Below are positions 7,612 through 16,983 of a stretch of 28,676 nt of DNA, piece by piece. Location of the stretch: positions 180,798 through 209,473 of the forward strand of contig DKIV01000008.1 of assembly GCA_002454425.1 (NCBI GenBank). The letters run 5' to 3'. The first letter of the stretch is position 1, and the number at the start of each line of letters is the position of its first letter. The translations under genes were made by a program, and so were the position numbers. The notes below the pieces were generated by a model. The model had not been told where the DNA came from. It searched no databases and saw only the letters and a list, made by a program, of their open reading frames with translations. This DNA is from Sphingobacteriaceae bacterium UBA6709. Its GTDB lineage: Bacteria > Bacteroidota > Bacteroidia > Sphingobacteriales > Sphingobacteriaceae.

Positions 7612-8865
7612 TCAGGTATTAGGGACTTCTTCCCTTATTAATTTAAGCAATAGTATAAGCGAATTTACTGCCGCTCGCTCTATGTTTTGCAGCCTGCGAC
7701 CAGGAAACTGGAAGCGTCGGGTGATGGTTTTTGTTTGTCCGGCGACAGCTACCCAAACCGTTCCCACGGGTTTTTCGTCACTGCCACCGTCAGGTCCTGC
7801 CACGCCACTGATTGCAATAGCATAGTTGGACAAGAAGTTACGGCGAGCGCCTTCAGCCATCTCGATGACAGTCTCCTCACTGACCGCGCCCCAGCGTGCC
7901 AGCGTATCTTCAGCGACACCCAGCATTTGCATTTTGAGGACATTGGAATAGCTGATAGCTCCTCCCAAATAGGCAGCGCTGGATCCGGGATGCTTCGTGA
8001 TGAGGTGCGATAAAAATCCCCCCGTACAACTCTCGGCAACGCTCAGTTTAAGTCCGGCATTGATCATCACATCGAGCACTGCCTTCTCCAGGGGAACATC
8101 TCCCCGGGTGATGACATATTCAGGGATCAAAGCACAGAGCTGATCTGCCCAGGACTCCACTTCCTTGTATAAATATTTTTCGTCATCACCAACAGCACTT
8201 AGCCGCAAACGTACCTGACCTAACTTTGGAAGATAGGCAAGCTTAATATGCGAAGGCAACTTATCTTCAACTGGAGCCAGCACGTCAGCCATAAAAGACT
8301 CTCCCAGTCCGGCGGTAAGAATATTGTAGTGAACGATCGCCTCAATATTGAAATGATCTTTGAGACGAGGCAACACCTCTTCGTCCATGAGATACATCAT
8401 TTCGAAAGGTACGCCTGGCATAGACACATAAACCTTTCCCTCATGTTCAAACCACATACCGGGAGCAGTCCCATTTTTATTATGCAAGACGGTACAATTC
8501 GCGGGCACGTCTGCTTGCTGCTCGTTCAACAAGGTCAAGGGACGGTTAAGCGAATTGACAATTTTCTTGACATCTTCCAGAGCCTCGGCATCACGCTTAA
8601 ATCCGACACCGAAATAATGAGCTAAGGTTTTCTTGGTAATATCATCTTTAGTGGGGCCAAGCCCACCCGTAATAAGGATAATGTCAGCACGGGAAGCAGC
8701 AAGAGATAACGCCTCCAGAATATGCTGACGATCATCAGATACAGAACTTATCTGCTTAACCCTGATACCGGTTTCATTCAGGCGCTGTGCAATCCAGGCT
8801 GAATTGGTATCCACTATCTGCCCGATAAGTATTTCATCGCCGATAGTAATAATTTCTGTTAACAT
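7612..8865 (-). CDS. cinA: CinA family protein (pyrophosphatase/NMN deamidase-like)
   Basis: The 417-residue protein has the full two-domain CinA layout. The N-terminal molybdopterin-binding-like (COG1058) domain carries ITIGDEILIG near the start and TGGLGPTKDD near residue 70. The C-terminal PncC/CinA domain carries AESCTGG, GAISYSN and SGVAGPDGG. In other bacteria the C-terminal domain deamidates nicotinamide mononucleotide and the N-terminal domain hydrolyses ADP-ribose or related pyrophosphates, serving pyridine-nucleotide recycling. The competence link of the name is lineage-specific. The ATG lies 1 bp after the lptD stop, so the two genes are almost certainly co-transcribed. Confidence 0.95.
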   Translation of the reverse strand: MLTEIITIGDEILIGQIVDTNSAWIAQRLNETGIRVKQISSVSDDRQHILEALSLAASRADIILITGGLGPTKDDITKKTLAHYFGVGFKRDAEALEDVKKIVNSLNRPLTLLNEQQADVPANCTVLHNKNGTAPGMWFEHEGKVYVSMPGVPFEMMYLMDEEVLPRLKDHFNIEAIVHYNILTAGLGESFMADVLAPVEDKLPSHIKLAYLPKLGQVRLRLSAVGDDEKYLYKEVESWADQLCALIPEYVITRGDVPLEKAVLDVMINAGLKLSVAESCTGGFLSHLITKHPGSSAAYLGGAISYSNVLKMQMLGVAEDTLARWGAVSEETVIEMAEGARRNFLSNYAIAISGVAGPDGGSDEKPVGTVWVAVAGQTKTITRRFQFPGRRLQNIERAAVNSLILLLKLIREEVPNT

Positions 8866-8866
8866 A

Positions 8867-11662
8867 TTAGTAATAATTTAACGGCATAGCACTTCTGCGG
8901 CTAAGCTTCAAATCCTGCAAAATAGACGCCCGCACACGAATGTCTAAGCTAAAGCTTTTATACATACCGAAGGGAGTCCATCCGATGGCCATGTCCCAGC
9001 AATGGAGGTCACGGTTTATGGAAAATCTGGTTAAACTGATCTCCTTATTCTTGAAATCATAGCCCGAGTTGAACTGCACTTTCCATTTCGGAGTCACGCT
9101 CAGATCACCGTTGAAGTTAAGAGTATTGTTTATCGTTGCCTTTTCACCACCCTTGTTATAGGTAAAACTATAAGAAGCACTCAGGTTCCATGGCACGGTA
9201 AAATCCACAAAATAATTGGGGTTCATCAGGATACTTCGAATATCTTCTGCTTGCGCGGGTGTGATATTGGGGTCATTCTGTTTATCGCGCAGGGCATCGT
9301 TCCGCTTTTTCATTGCCGCGGAGTTAAAGCTAAAATCTGTTGATAAAGAAAAGCTGGTAAGGCGAGCAAGCTTTCCATCTTTTATGGTAAACCTGTTTGT
9401 ACGTCTCCAGTAACCATTCACCATTTCCGCCTCATATGGATCCAGCACACCGCTGAAGTTCAGTCCGATCTTTTGATTGAAAAATGCTGTACGACCGGAG
9501 AAATTGATCTCAGATAACTTATTGGTCGTTGCTGCCATATTATACGACCCGGAGAAACGGAGTCCCTGTAAGATCGGTACATTCCGGGTGGCAGCTCCGG
9601 TGTCGCTCTTACTTCTTAATTTCGCTTCGATCGTATTATCAAGGGAGAATGTGATGGATGCTGATTTGGTTCCACCCACGCCTGTAAGGAAGCGGGAATA
9701 ATTCAATCCTCCGTTTGCTGTACGTATTGTATCGAGCAATCTGGCATTATCGGCATTATCCTCAGGAAGATTATCCAAACGACGATAAAATCCGAAATTA
9801 GTAGAGGTAAAATCAGGACTATAGCTGAAACCAACATTCGGGGTCATTACGTGACGCAAGGCCATCAGGTTACCCTTTTTAAAGTTGACACGTCCGAACA
9901 GTTTGGTAGAGAAACCTCCGCTGACAGAATAGTTGAAGTTACGTGCAAAGCCCTGCAGGGTATCTGTAGATACTTTGTTTGTTGAGTTAGGATCGTAATA
10001 TTTGCGGAGAGTCTGGAACGTCCAGTTTTCGTTGTAGTTTACACTACTGTTGAACTGCAGAACCTTGGCCACATTAAGACTTAGACTTACGGGAATAGTT
10101 TGTGCTATATTAGACGTAAAGCGCTTTAAATTATCGCTGGCGAACAAGCCTTTCTCCGGTCCGTTGAAAGTATTATTACCCGTCATATTATAACCTACGG
10201 CAATCCGTTGATACCATTTCTGTTCGCCTACACGATCTTTCTTATCGAAAGGATTGATCGTCATCATGGATAACGTGTACGCTGGCAGCGTGAGGTTTAA
10301 TGTCGAATTGTTATTTCTGGTAACAGTACCATCCGGATTGGTTACAGAGGGACTAAAGTTGAATGCCTGATTGGAAGATAAGGTAGCCGTGAAGTTGAAT
10401 AGTCCATCAAGGAATGTACGTCCGTAGGCGATACTCGACTGCATATTATTCTGCACCAAGCGGTTATAGTCGTAAGAAGATCCAGCGTTGGTAGTTGTGT
10501 TATAAGTACTGGTACCAAAATTCACAGAGGCAGAGAAGGTTACACCCGGATTAGCTGCCTGATCCTGAGTGTGCGACCATCGCACGTTAAATTGCGTAGT
10601 AGCATTACTAAGATAAGTCCCCTCAATACTGTTTGGGGTCTTCATTCTGGCATATCCGAAGTTAAGGTTACCGTTGTACTTATAGTTTTTACGGTATCGC
10701 GCAACAGTATTAATATTGAACGAGCCCTTGCTCCACAAAGTTCCTGTAACATCAGCATCCCAGTAGTCGTTAATACCGAAGTACCATCCCACTCCCTGCA
10801 TAAAGAAACCTTGATTGGCATCTTCACCGAATGTTGGAAAGCGGAATCCGGATGCTCTCTTATTTGTCTTTGGGAAGAATCCAAAAGGAAGATACGCCAG
10901 GTAAATAGGAATATGTTCAATTTCCAGGTAGGCGGATTTGGCCAATACCTGCTTATCGGTAACGATACCTTTATCAATATGTACACCGAAGTGTGTATAT
11001 GGCTCAGGGAGATTACAGGTACTGTAGATACCATCTTTCAGGAATCCCTCATTAAACTCATTCTTCTTGAATTGCTTGGCCTGAATATACCCCTGATCGT
11101 CAGAGGTTGCTGTACCGAAAGCCTTTCCTTTTTTCGTTTCGAAGTTGAAGAGTAAGGAGTCGGTTGTCACAGGCTTGTCTGCACCCTGTTTAAAAATAGG
11201 ACGTCCGCGATATACTTTATATTTATCATTGCGGCCGGCAGCGAACATAGTCTTATTAGTCTGATCGATTCTTATATAATCAGCATCAAGCTCAAGATCA
11301 TCGTAATAGATGCGTGCCCCGCCATACAAGAAAATGGTCTTCCTGTCAACGCTAAATTTTATTGAGTCGTTAGCGGTATAGCGGATTTCAGAATTAAGCC
11401 CCGTAGCGCTCTTCACTTTTACGGTATCCATATTGGCGCTGTCGCGACGCGCAGAGTCAAGACTGAGTGTATCGGTAAGCGTTGTGAGCTTAGCCGCCGC
11501 CTTTATATTCCCACTATTATCGATGCCGCTGGAAACACCCGACCCTTTAGGGGTAGCTGCCGGCACCCGCGGCTTGGTTTGCGCACCGAGGTATTGAAAA
11601 GATAAGACAAATATTATAAGGAGCGCGGCTTTAAAAAAAGCCATGCCTGAGAAATATTTCAT
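8867..11662 (-). CDS. lptD: LPS-assembly outer-membrane protein LptD (Bacteroidota type)
   Basis: LptD inserts lipopolysaccharide into the outer leaflet of the outer membrane. The 931-residue protein begins with a signal peptide (hydrophobic core, cleavage near YLGAQ, residues 24-28). Next is a Ser/Thr-rich stretch and a LptA/OstA-like beta-jellyroll (about 75-200, with YGGARIYYDD and LELDADYIRID). A long C-terminal barrel rich in Asn, Thr and Phe follows, with segments such as NFGYARM. The frame stays open to a TTG at 11899, but that upstream part looks non-coding and would overlap the divergent amidase transcript. ATG at 11662 (or 11668) starts the signal peptide. The LptE partner is not in the window. 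Confidence 0.9.
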   Translation of the reverse strand: MKYFSGMAFFKAALLIIFVLSFQYLGAQTKPRVPAATPKGSGVSSGIDNSGNIKAAAKLTTLTDTLSLDSARRDSANMDTVKVKSATGLNSEIRYTANDSIKFSVDRKTIFLYGGARIYYDDLELDADYIRIDQTNKTMFAAGRNDKYKVYRGRPIFKQGADKPVTTDSLLFNFETKKGKAFGTATSDDQGYIQAKQFKKNEFNEGFLKDGIYSTCNLPEPYTHFGVHIDKGIVTDKQVLAKSAYLEIEHIPIYLAYLPFGFFPKTNKRASGFRFPTFGEDANQGFFMQGVGWYFGINDYWDADVTGTLWSKGSFNINTVARYRKNYKYNGNLNFGYARMKTPNSIEGTYLSNATTQFNVRWSHTQDQAANPGVTFSASVNFGTSTYNTTTNAGSSYDYNRLVQNNMQSSIAYGRTFLDGLFNFTATLSSNQAFNFSPSVTNPDGTVTRNNNSTLNLTLPAYTLSMMTINPFDKKDRVGEQKWYQRIAVGYNMTGNNTFNGPEKGLFASDNLKRFTSNIAQTIPVSLSLNVAKVLQFNSSVNYNENWTFQTLRKYYDPNSTNKVSTDTLQGFARNFNYSVSGGFSTKLFGRVNFKKGNLMALRHVMTPNVGFSYSPDFTSTNFGFYRRLDNLPEDNADNARLLDTIRTANGGLNYSRFLTGVGGTKSASITFSLDNTIEAKLRSKSDTGAATRNVPILQGLRFSGSYNMAATTNKLSEINFSGRTAFFNQKIGLNFSGVLDPYEAEMVNGYWRRTNRFTIKDGKLARLTSFSLSTDFSFNSAAMKKRNDALRDKQNDPNITPAQAEDIRSILMNPNYFVDFTVPWNLSASYSFTYNKGGEKATINNTLNFNGDLSVTPKWKVQFNSGYDFKNKEISLTRFSINRDLHCWDMAIGWTPFGMYKSFSLDIRVRASILQDLKLSRRSAMPLNYY

Positions 11663-11948
11663 AAACATTTTAGTAGGCCACAGTTTTGACGCTGATGAGC
11701 AAGTGTTATTAGTAGATAAATGACGGTCTATCCCCGGTAATATCAGAATAGACATAAAAAAAGAAAAAGCATGTACTAATAATGAATAAAGAGCGATATT
11801 ATTGTATGGCTTCCTAAATTTATGGTTGACCTGCGGGGCTTTCCTTTTTATTTTTAAACTCAGGAGATATCTCACAAAATTGCTCTTTACCAATTTCAAA
11901 ATTAAAGATGAATATTATTTTTGCAATATTAACAAGGTTTCAAAATTA
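11663..11948. other. Divergent intergenic region between lptD and the amidase gene
   Basis: These 286 bp separate two envelope genes transcribed in opposite directions, so both promoters should lie here. On the plus strand a good -7 box sits at 11916-11923 (listed separately). On the minus strand I see only weak near-matches. Reading frames running through it from either side start at TTG codons and lack family similarity, so I treat it as regulatory, not coding. Confidence 0.6.
11916..11923 (+). promoter_or_regulatory. Likely -7 box of the amidase gene
   Basis: TATTTTTG matches the Bacteroidota -7 consensus TAnnTTTG. TTTC at 11894-11897, 18 bp upstream, is one base off the -33 TTTG. The start of transcription would fall about 20 nt before the ATG at 11949, which also supports that start codon over the longer frame. 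Confidence 0.5.
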
Positions 11949-12758
11949 ATGAAAATAATGCCACTGAAAAGATTTGTTTGTTGTTTGCTTGGCGCTGCAT
12001 TTATTGTACTGGGATCCGGGGAAGGTAAAGCGGAAACAACGCCGCCCTTTAGAATAAAAACAATCGTCATCGATGCCGGGCACGGAGGAAAAGATGGTTC
12101 TACGCGGGGACTTGTCGCGAGGGAAAAAGATGTTGCCCTACAGGTGGCCCTGAGGCTGGGCAAAGCGATAACCGATAGCATGCCGGAAGTCAAGGTTTTA
12201 TATACACGTACAGAAGATGTATTTGTTCCCCTGTATGAGCGTATTGGTTTGGCAAATAACTCTAAAGCCGATATGTTCATTTCAATACATTGTAACTCAA
12301 TGCCATCTAACATGCGTAATAGAACCGGCACGAAAGGTGTTGAGACCTTCGTTTCAGGATTTGGACGCCTCGGTGAGCAATCAACGGCTATCAGAGAAAA
12401 TGCTTCCATCCTTCTGGAAAAGGATTATCAGGAAAAATATGAAGGCTATGACCCTAATGATCCGGAATCGATGATCATTTTTTCCTTGTTGAAAAGTGCC
12501 TATCGCGACCAGAGCATCAAGTTGGCGAACTTCATACAACATGAATATATTGCTACAGGAAGGATTGATCGCGGAGTAAAGGAACAGAGCCTGGCGGTAC
12601 TGGCTCGCGCGGGAATGCCAGCGGTGCTTACAGAAATTGGCTTTATCAGCAATCCAGAAGAAGAGCAATATATGATTTCAGAAAGCGGGCAAAATGAAAT
12701 TGTGGGATGCTTGCTAAAGGCAATAAAAAACTACCGCCGTCAGGTAGAACTCGATTAA
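11949..12758 (+). CDS. N-acetylmuramoyl-L-alanine amidase (Amidase_3)
   Basis: A zinc amidase that cleaves the bond between N-acetylmuramic acid and the stem peptide in the periplasm, used in cell separation and wall turnover. The 269-residue protein has a signal peptide (about 1-28, ending GKA), then the Amidase_3 domain. This has IDAGHGG with zinc ligand H45, a SIHCNS motif with the second zinc histidine, and LTEIGFISN with the catalytic glutamate near the C-terminus. I chose the ATG at 11949 because it starts the signal peptide; the frame continues upstream only to a TTG at 11802. No SH3 or SPOR domain is present. It is followed 113 bp later by the MCE gene, probably the same unit. Confidence 0.93.
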   Translation: MKIMPLKRFVCCLLGAAFIVLGSGEGKAETTPPFRIKTIVIDAGHGGKDGSTRGLVAREKDVALQVALRLGKAITDSMPEVKVLYTRTEDVFVPLYERIGLANNSKADMFISIHCNSMPSNMRNRTGTKGVETFVSGFGRLGEQSTAIRENASILLEKDYQEKYEGYDPNDPESMIIFSLLKSAYRDQSIKLANFIQHEYIATGRIDRGVKEQSLAVLARAGMPAVLTEIGFISNPEEEQYMISESGQNEIVGCLLKAIKNYRRQVELD

Positions 12759-12871
12759 GATAAACGAAAAAATCCTATACAAGACACGAACTTGTTCACT
12801 TTTTTTTACAATATGCGAAACTATAAAATTGTGATTTAGTTTATAGTTTATATATTTAATAAAACACCTGA

Positions 12872-13816
12872 ATGAAGCTTAACAATGAAACTAAAGTCGG
12901 CATACTAACGGCCGTTGCTATAGCTGTACTTATACTCGGATATAGTTTTCTTAAGGGGAATGATGTCTTTTCGCGGGAGCAGGACTTCTACGCCACATAT
13001 GACAATGTTGAGGGGCTGGCAGTATCGAATCCGGTAATGGTAAACGGCTTTCAGATTGGTCGGGTATCCGCGTTGCAACTCATAGCTAATGGACATATCG
13101 TCGCTCAGTTAAAGATAAAACCGGAATATAAAATTCCGGACAACACCATTGCTCATTTGGAAAGCACGAGCCTGCTAGGTAGTAAGGCTATCGTATTTCA
13201 ACTTGGTACCAGCAACCGCTATGCGGAAAATGGCGACACGCTAAACGCCAATGTACAAAAAGACCTCTTACAGCAGGTGAAGCCTGTACAGCAGAAAGCG
13301 GAAGCGATGATTGGAAGGCTGGATTCTATCCTTACCTCCCTGAATCATACGATAAGTCCTGATTTTCAGAAAAACTTTAATGCCAGCTTCGCTAGTATCG
13401 CCAATATCCTTAAAACCCTCGAATCCACAACGCATTCTGTTGATGGGATGGTGGGTGCGCAAGCAAACAGACTTAACGCAATTTTTGCAAATCTTGAATC
13501 GATCTCAGGAAACCTGAAAAACAATAATCAGCATATCACCTCGATCATGAGCAATTTAGATCAGGTAACGGATAAGTTCGCTAAAGCGGATTTTGAACGT
13601 ACATTACGTAACGCAGATCAGGCGGTAGCGGATATGCAGTCGGCAATAAACAAAGTGAATCGTGGGGAGGGTTCCCTAGGTAAATTATTAAATGATGATC
13701 AGCTATATAATAACCTGTCTAACGCCAGCGAAAATCTCGACAAGCTAATGATAGATCTCAAGGCTCATCCGGCGCGCTACGTTCACTTCTCGGTATTCGG
13801 AAAGAAAAACGACTAA
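12872..13816 (+). CDS. MCE-domain protein (MlaD-like)
   Basis: The 314-residue protein has an N-terminal membrane anchor (about residues 9-27), one MCE domain (about 36-115, with PVMVNGFQIGRVS), and a long helical C-terminal region with heptad character (about 130-300). MCE proteins form hexameric rings that carry lipids between inner and outer membranes, together with an MlaE permease and MlaF ATPase. Neither partner is in the window, so they must be encoded elsewhere. The gene lies downstream of the amidase and ends at a strong terminator, completing a two-gene envelope unit. The exact cargo is unknown. Confidence 0.9.
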   Translation: MKLNNETKVGILTAVAIAVLILGYSFLKGNDVFSREQDFYATYDNVEGLAVSNPVMVNGFQIGRVSALQLIANGHIVAQLKIKPEYKIPDNTIAHLESTSLLGSKAIVFQLGTSNRYAENGDTLNANVQKDLLQQVKPVQQKAEAMIGRLDSILTSLNHTISPDFQKNFNASFASIANILKTLESTTHSVDGMVGAQANRLNAIFANLESISGNLKNNNQHITSIMSNLDQVTDKFAKADFERTLRNADQAVADMQSAINKVNRGEGSLGKLLNDDQLYNNLSNASENLDKLMIDLKAHPARYVHFSVFGKKND

Positions 13817-13838
13817 TATTTAGAGCGCGGCTCCTCTG

Positions 13839-13885
13839 AAAAGCCCCGGGGATATCCATAAATCGGATCTCCCCGGGGCTTTTTT
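13839..13885 (+). terminator. Strong intrinsic terminator after the MCE gene
   Basis: AAAAGCCCCGGGGATATCC pairs with GGATCTCCCCGGGGCTTTT with one mismatch around a 7-nt loop, and the stem is followed by a T-run. It sits 23 bp after the stop. The 19-bp GC-rich stem makes this one of the strongest terminators here. Confidence 0.92.
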
Positions 13886-13992
13886 AGTTAGCACGAAACA
13901 ATAGCGTTGCCAATACTGTATAATTAATAACATCTACCTCCTGGCCATCAACGCCAATGTGGTTTTATTTAAATATTGAAAACGCGACGTAT

Positions 13993-14526
13993 ATGACCGA
14001 ATTAAAATCAACAACACTACCGGAGCAGTTAGCGGAAATTGAGTTCATCAAGAAGGCTCGTATCTTATCTGAAAAAGCTGAGGGAATAGATATCGCCATG
14101 CTGAATACGATGGATATGAATGGTGAGTATCATGGTTCACCAATGTACACCTTCAAAATTGAAGATGACGGCATTATCTGGATGTTTGCGTCGAAAGATT
14201 CAACCAAGGTAAGTAATATTCAGAATGTACCCTCCGTTGTTCTGAACTACAGCGATCCGGCAAAACACTTGTACATTACAGTGAACGCCACTGCGTCTGT
14301 ATTTAATGATAGACAAAAAATCAGGGATATGTGGTCAAGCAGATATAACGAGTGGTTTCCCTATGGCGCAGAAGATGAGAATCTATGTCTTGTTAAAATC
14401 CTTCCTCACAGCTTTGAATATTGGGATAGTCCGGATTTGCTAGTTTCACAACTGATATCACTTGCAAAAAACGCGCTTAAAGGAAACCCTTACGTTGAGG
14501 GAGAAAATGAAAAACTAGACATGTAA
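13993..14526 (+). CDS. Pyridoxamine 5'-phosphate oxidase-like general stress protein
   Basis: The 177-residue protein is of the FMN-binding split-barrel type (Pyridox_oxase_2/YdaG/GSP26 group). Features include the substrate-side strand IAMLNTMDMNGEYHGSPM, the IIWMFASKDSTKVSNIQ segment typical of the flavin-binding part, and SSRYNEWFP in the C-terminal half. These proteins bind flavin or F420-like cofactors and are often called general stress proteins; true PNPOx activity is unlikely. A longer start at 13957 (ATG, 12 extra residues) is possible, but MTEL at 13993 is the usual family start. It is convergent with mutS2 and shares a terminator with it. Confidence 0.85.
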   Translation: MTELKSTTLPEQLAEIEFIKKARILSEKAEGIDIAMLNTMDMNGEYHGSPMYTFKIEDDGIIWMFASKDSTKVSNIQNVPSVVLNYSDPAKHLYITVNATASVFNDRQKIRDMWSSRYNEWFPYGAEDENLCLVKILPHSFEYWDSPDLLVSQLISLAKNALKGNPYVEGENEKLDM

Positions 14527-14554
14527 CAAACTGGCCGTTATCGTATAACAGCTA

Positions 14555-14600
14555 AAAAAGAGCGCTGTGAGGAACGAAAGATCCTGGCAGCGCTCTTTTT
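14555..14600. terminator. Bidirectional terminator between the stress protein and mutS2
   Basis: AAAAAGAGCGCTG (14555-14567) pairs perfectly with CAGCGCTCTTTTT (14588-14600) around a 20-nt loop. The A- and T-tracts give a U-run on both strands, so it can end the plus-strand stress gene and the minus-strand mutS2 transcript, which converge here. Confidence 0.9.
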
Positions 14601-14619
14601 GCTTTCAGTGGGTATGATA

Positions 14620-16983
14620 TTATCCCAGATAGGCGTAGGTGATACCGTCTCCTCCTCTATCCTGATGCTCATCCTCCATTCGCACAACCTGAGGATATTT
14701 CTTCAAATAGGAACGTATAAGCTTACGCAGGATACCATCTCCCTTACCATGAATAATCCGGAGATTACCAAATCCCATCATAAGGGCTTTGTCAAGATAC
14801 TTCTCAATTTCGAACAGCGCCTCCTCGCCCCGGAGCCCCCGTACGTCGATTTCCGGATTGAAGCTGGCGATCTCTTGCGTGATACCCGAAGAGTTCGCTT
14901 TACGGATAGACTTGGGAACTTCCTTATTGCTAATCTTTTCCAGTCGTTTGCGTTTCACCACGGAGCGCAAGTCACCCATCGCCAGAATAACGTTATCTTT
15001 AGCGATATCGATTACCTGAGCTACAGTATCTGAATCGAGAAGCTTTACCCAATCGCCCGCTTTAAGCTCCGTATTTTCCGTTGTAGCTTTGGGCGCGACA
15101 GGAACATCACGATGCTTCTCGCGCTCAGAAACCAGCTTCTGACGCAACTTCTGTGTAGCCTCCTTTTCCGCTCCGGCATTGCGAATGTCGGCAATGGTGT
15201 TCTCAACCAGCTTATTCGCGCCATCGATGATATTACGGGCCTCCGCTTTCGCTTCTTTCAGCAACGTACGCCTGTTCTCATCGAGGAATGTTTTCATCTC
15301 CTCATTTTCCTTCAATAACACATTAGCCTTGTTTTGCTGGCGTTCCAGGTTGCGCCGATGTTCCCATAATTCTTTCTTTTCTCTTTCGAGATCAACAAGT
15401 AAAGAATCTACGCGCTTCTGATGAACACCTATTTTACTTTTCGCCAGATTGATAACATGTTGAGGAAGGCCGATCTTCTGAGCGATCTCAAAAGCATAGG
15501 AACTGCCGGGCTTGCCCATTTCCAGAATATATAAGGGACGCATTTCCATGTTATCAAACATCATCGACGCGTTCTCAATACCTTCCGTAGCATTGGCGAA
15601 GACCTTAAGGTTCGAGTAGTGAGTAGTGATAATGCCTCGCGCCTTCTTTCTATTGAGGGCGTCGAGCACAGCTTCGGCCATAGGCCCTCCAAACTGTGGA
15701 TCTGTACCCGTACCAAACTCGTCAATAAGCAGCAGCGTCTTACCACCTGCATTCTCTACAAAATATTTCATCTTCGAAAGATGAGCACTATAAGTACTAA
15801 GGTCACTTTCGATAGACTGGTCATCACCAATATCGGCAAATACCTGTTTAAAAATACCCACCGTTGAATGATCGTCAACAGGAATAAGAAGTCCGGTTTG
15901 GAGCATCAACTGTAACAGTCCCACGGTCTTCATGCAGACAGACTTACCACCCGCATTAGGACCCGACACGACCACGATGCGCTGTCCCTCATCAATATTG
16001 ATATTTAGAGGCACAACGGTACCTCCCTCCTTTTTCATGCTAAGATAAAGCAAGGGGTGCCGCGCGTTGCGAAGGCTCATGCTGGCATCTTTAGTAAGGC
16101 CGGGCATCACTCCTTCAATATCCAGAGCGAACAAGGCTTTTGCACGAACGAAGTCGAGTTTTGTCAGCAGGCCATGGTATGAAAGCAATAATGGAACATA
16201 AGGACGAAGTTCATCACTCAGCGCGATAAGAATCTTCACGATCTCTCTACGTTTCTCGAACTCAAGATCTCTCAGCTGATTGTTGAGATGGAAGACCTCT
16301 TCAGGTTCCAGAAATACCGTCTGTCCGGAGGCCGATTCATCATGCACAAAGCCTTTCACCTTACGCTTGTTTTCCGCAAGTAAAGGGATACATAGACGAC
16401 CGTCGCGTATCGTTAACGAGCCATCAGCTGTCCAGTTATTGTTTTGCGCATTACGGAAGATGGCATCAATCTTCTTGCGCGACTCTACTTCAGCCCGCGA
16501 AATACTATTGATAATTGAAAGCAGTTCGGAGCTGGCATTGCTGCGGATCTTGCCTTTTTCGTCGATCTTACTCTCGATACTTCTAAGAATCTTTTTCTCA
16601 ATTGGCAGGTGTTCAAATAAGGCTTCCAAATTCTCATACCGTCCTTGTCGTTCATTAAAGTATGAAATTACCGAAAAGACGGTTTGCAAGGACAGGTATA
16701 CCTGACTGAATTCAAACTCCTGAAGAAACGCCCCCTCCACTCTGATCTTTTCGGCCAGGGACCTGATATCATAAAGATGATTTATTGGCAAGGGAGAGTC
16801 AGCAACAAGGATATCCTTAAATTCGTTGGTCTGCCTTAGAAATCTGTCGATGGAATCGAAGTTAGACATCGGCTGAACCTTATCCACCATCTGACGCCCC
16901 ATTTCACTGAGGCAATGAGCTTTTATATATGATTTGATCTCTGTGAATCCTAACTTCTCTAATGCGTTCTGCGGATAGATCAT
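14620..16983 (-). CDS. mutS2: Endonuclease MutS2 (ribosome-collision/recombination factor)
   Basis: The 787-residue protein has the MutS2 layout. N-terminal core/lever helices (1-300) lead to an ABC-type ATPase with Walker A GPNAGGKS at 341-348 and Walker B LLLIDEFGTGTDP (D421, E422). A long coiled coil (about 515-630) and a KOW-like segment follow (KAGDW...DSDTVAQVID). The C-terminal Smr nuclease domain spans 711-787, with DVRG and HGKGDG (from residue 745). The MutS mismatch-binding domain I is absent, as expected. MutS2 splits collided ribosomes in Bacillus and suppresses recombination in Helicobacter. It overlaps the upstream DUF4296 gene by 4 bp, so translation is coupled. Confidence 0.96.
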   Translation of the reverse strand: MIYPQNALEKLGFTEIKSYIKAHCLSEMGRQMVDKVQPMSNFDSIDRFLRQTNEFKDILVADSPLPINHLYDIRSLAEKIRVEGAFLQEFEFSQVYLSLQTVFSVISYFNERQGRYENLEALFEHLPIEKKILRSIESKIDEKGKIRSNASSELLSIINSISRAEVESRKKIDAIFRNAQNNNWTADGSLTIRDGRLCIPLLAENKRKVKGFVHDESASGQTVFLEPEEVFHLNNQLRDLEFEKRREIVKILIALSDELRPYVPLLLSYHGLLTKLDFVRAKALFALDIEGVMPGLTKDASMSLRNARHPLLYLSMKKEGGTVVPLNINIDEGQRIVVVSGPNAGGKSVCMKTVGLLQLMLQTGLLIPVDDHSTVGIFKQVFADIGDDQSIESDLSTYSAHLSKMKYFVENAGGKTLLLIDEFGTGTDPQFGGPMAEAVLDALNRKKARGIITTHYSNLKVFANATEGIENASMMFDNMEMRPLYILEMGKPGSSYAFEIAQKIGLPQHVINLAKSKIGVHQKRVDSLLVDLEREKKELWEHRRNLERQQNKANVLLKENEEMKTFLDENRRTLLKEAKAEARNIIDGANKLVENTIADIRNAGAEKEATQKLRQKLVSEREKHRDVPVAPKATTENTELKAGDWVKLLDSDTVAQVIDIAKDNVILAMGDLRSVVKRKRLEKISNKEVPKSIRKANSSGITQEIASFNPEIDVRGLRGEEALFEIEKYLDKALMMGFGNLRIIHGKGDGILRKLIRSYLKKYPQVVRMEDEHQDRGGDGITYAYLG

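Noticed and set aside
10571..11155. 194-residue plus-strand frame inside lptD
   Set aside because: It is opposite the conserved LptD barrel, with no family features.
11663..11899. N-terminal extension of LptD to 11899
   Set aside because: The frame opens with TTG, encodes a basic non-family stretch and would place the signal peptide internally; ATG at 11662 gives a normal secreted start.
11802..11948. N-terminal extension of the amidase to 11802
   Set aside because: It starts with TTG and runs through the -7 box at 11916-11923; ATG at 11949 begins a proper signal peptide.
12788..12808. gaac-tt-gttc hairpin followed by eight T as a terminator after the amidase
   Set aside because: A 4-bp stem with a 2-nt loop is too weak, and read-through into the MCE gene is expected.
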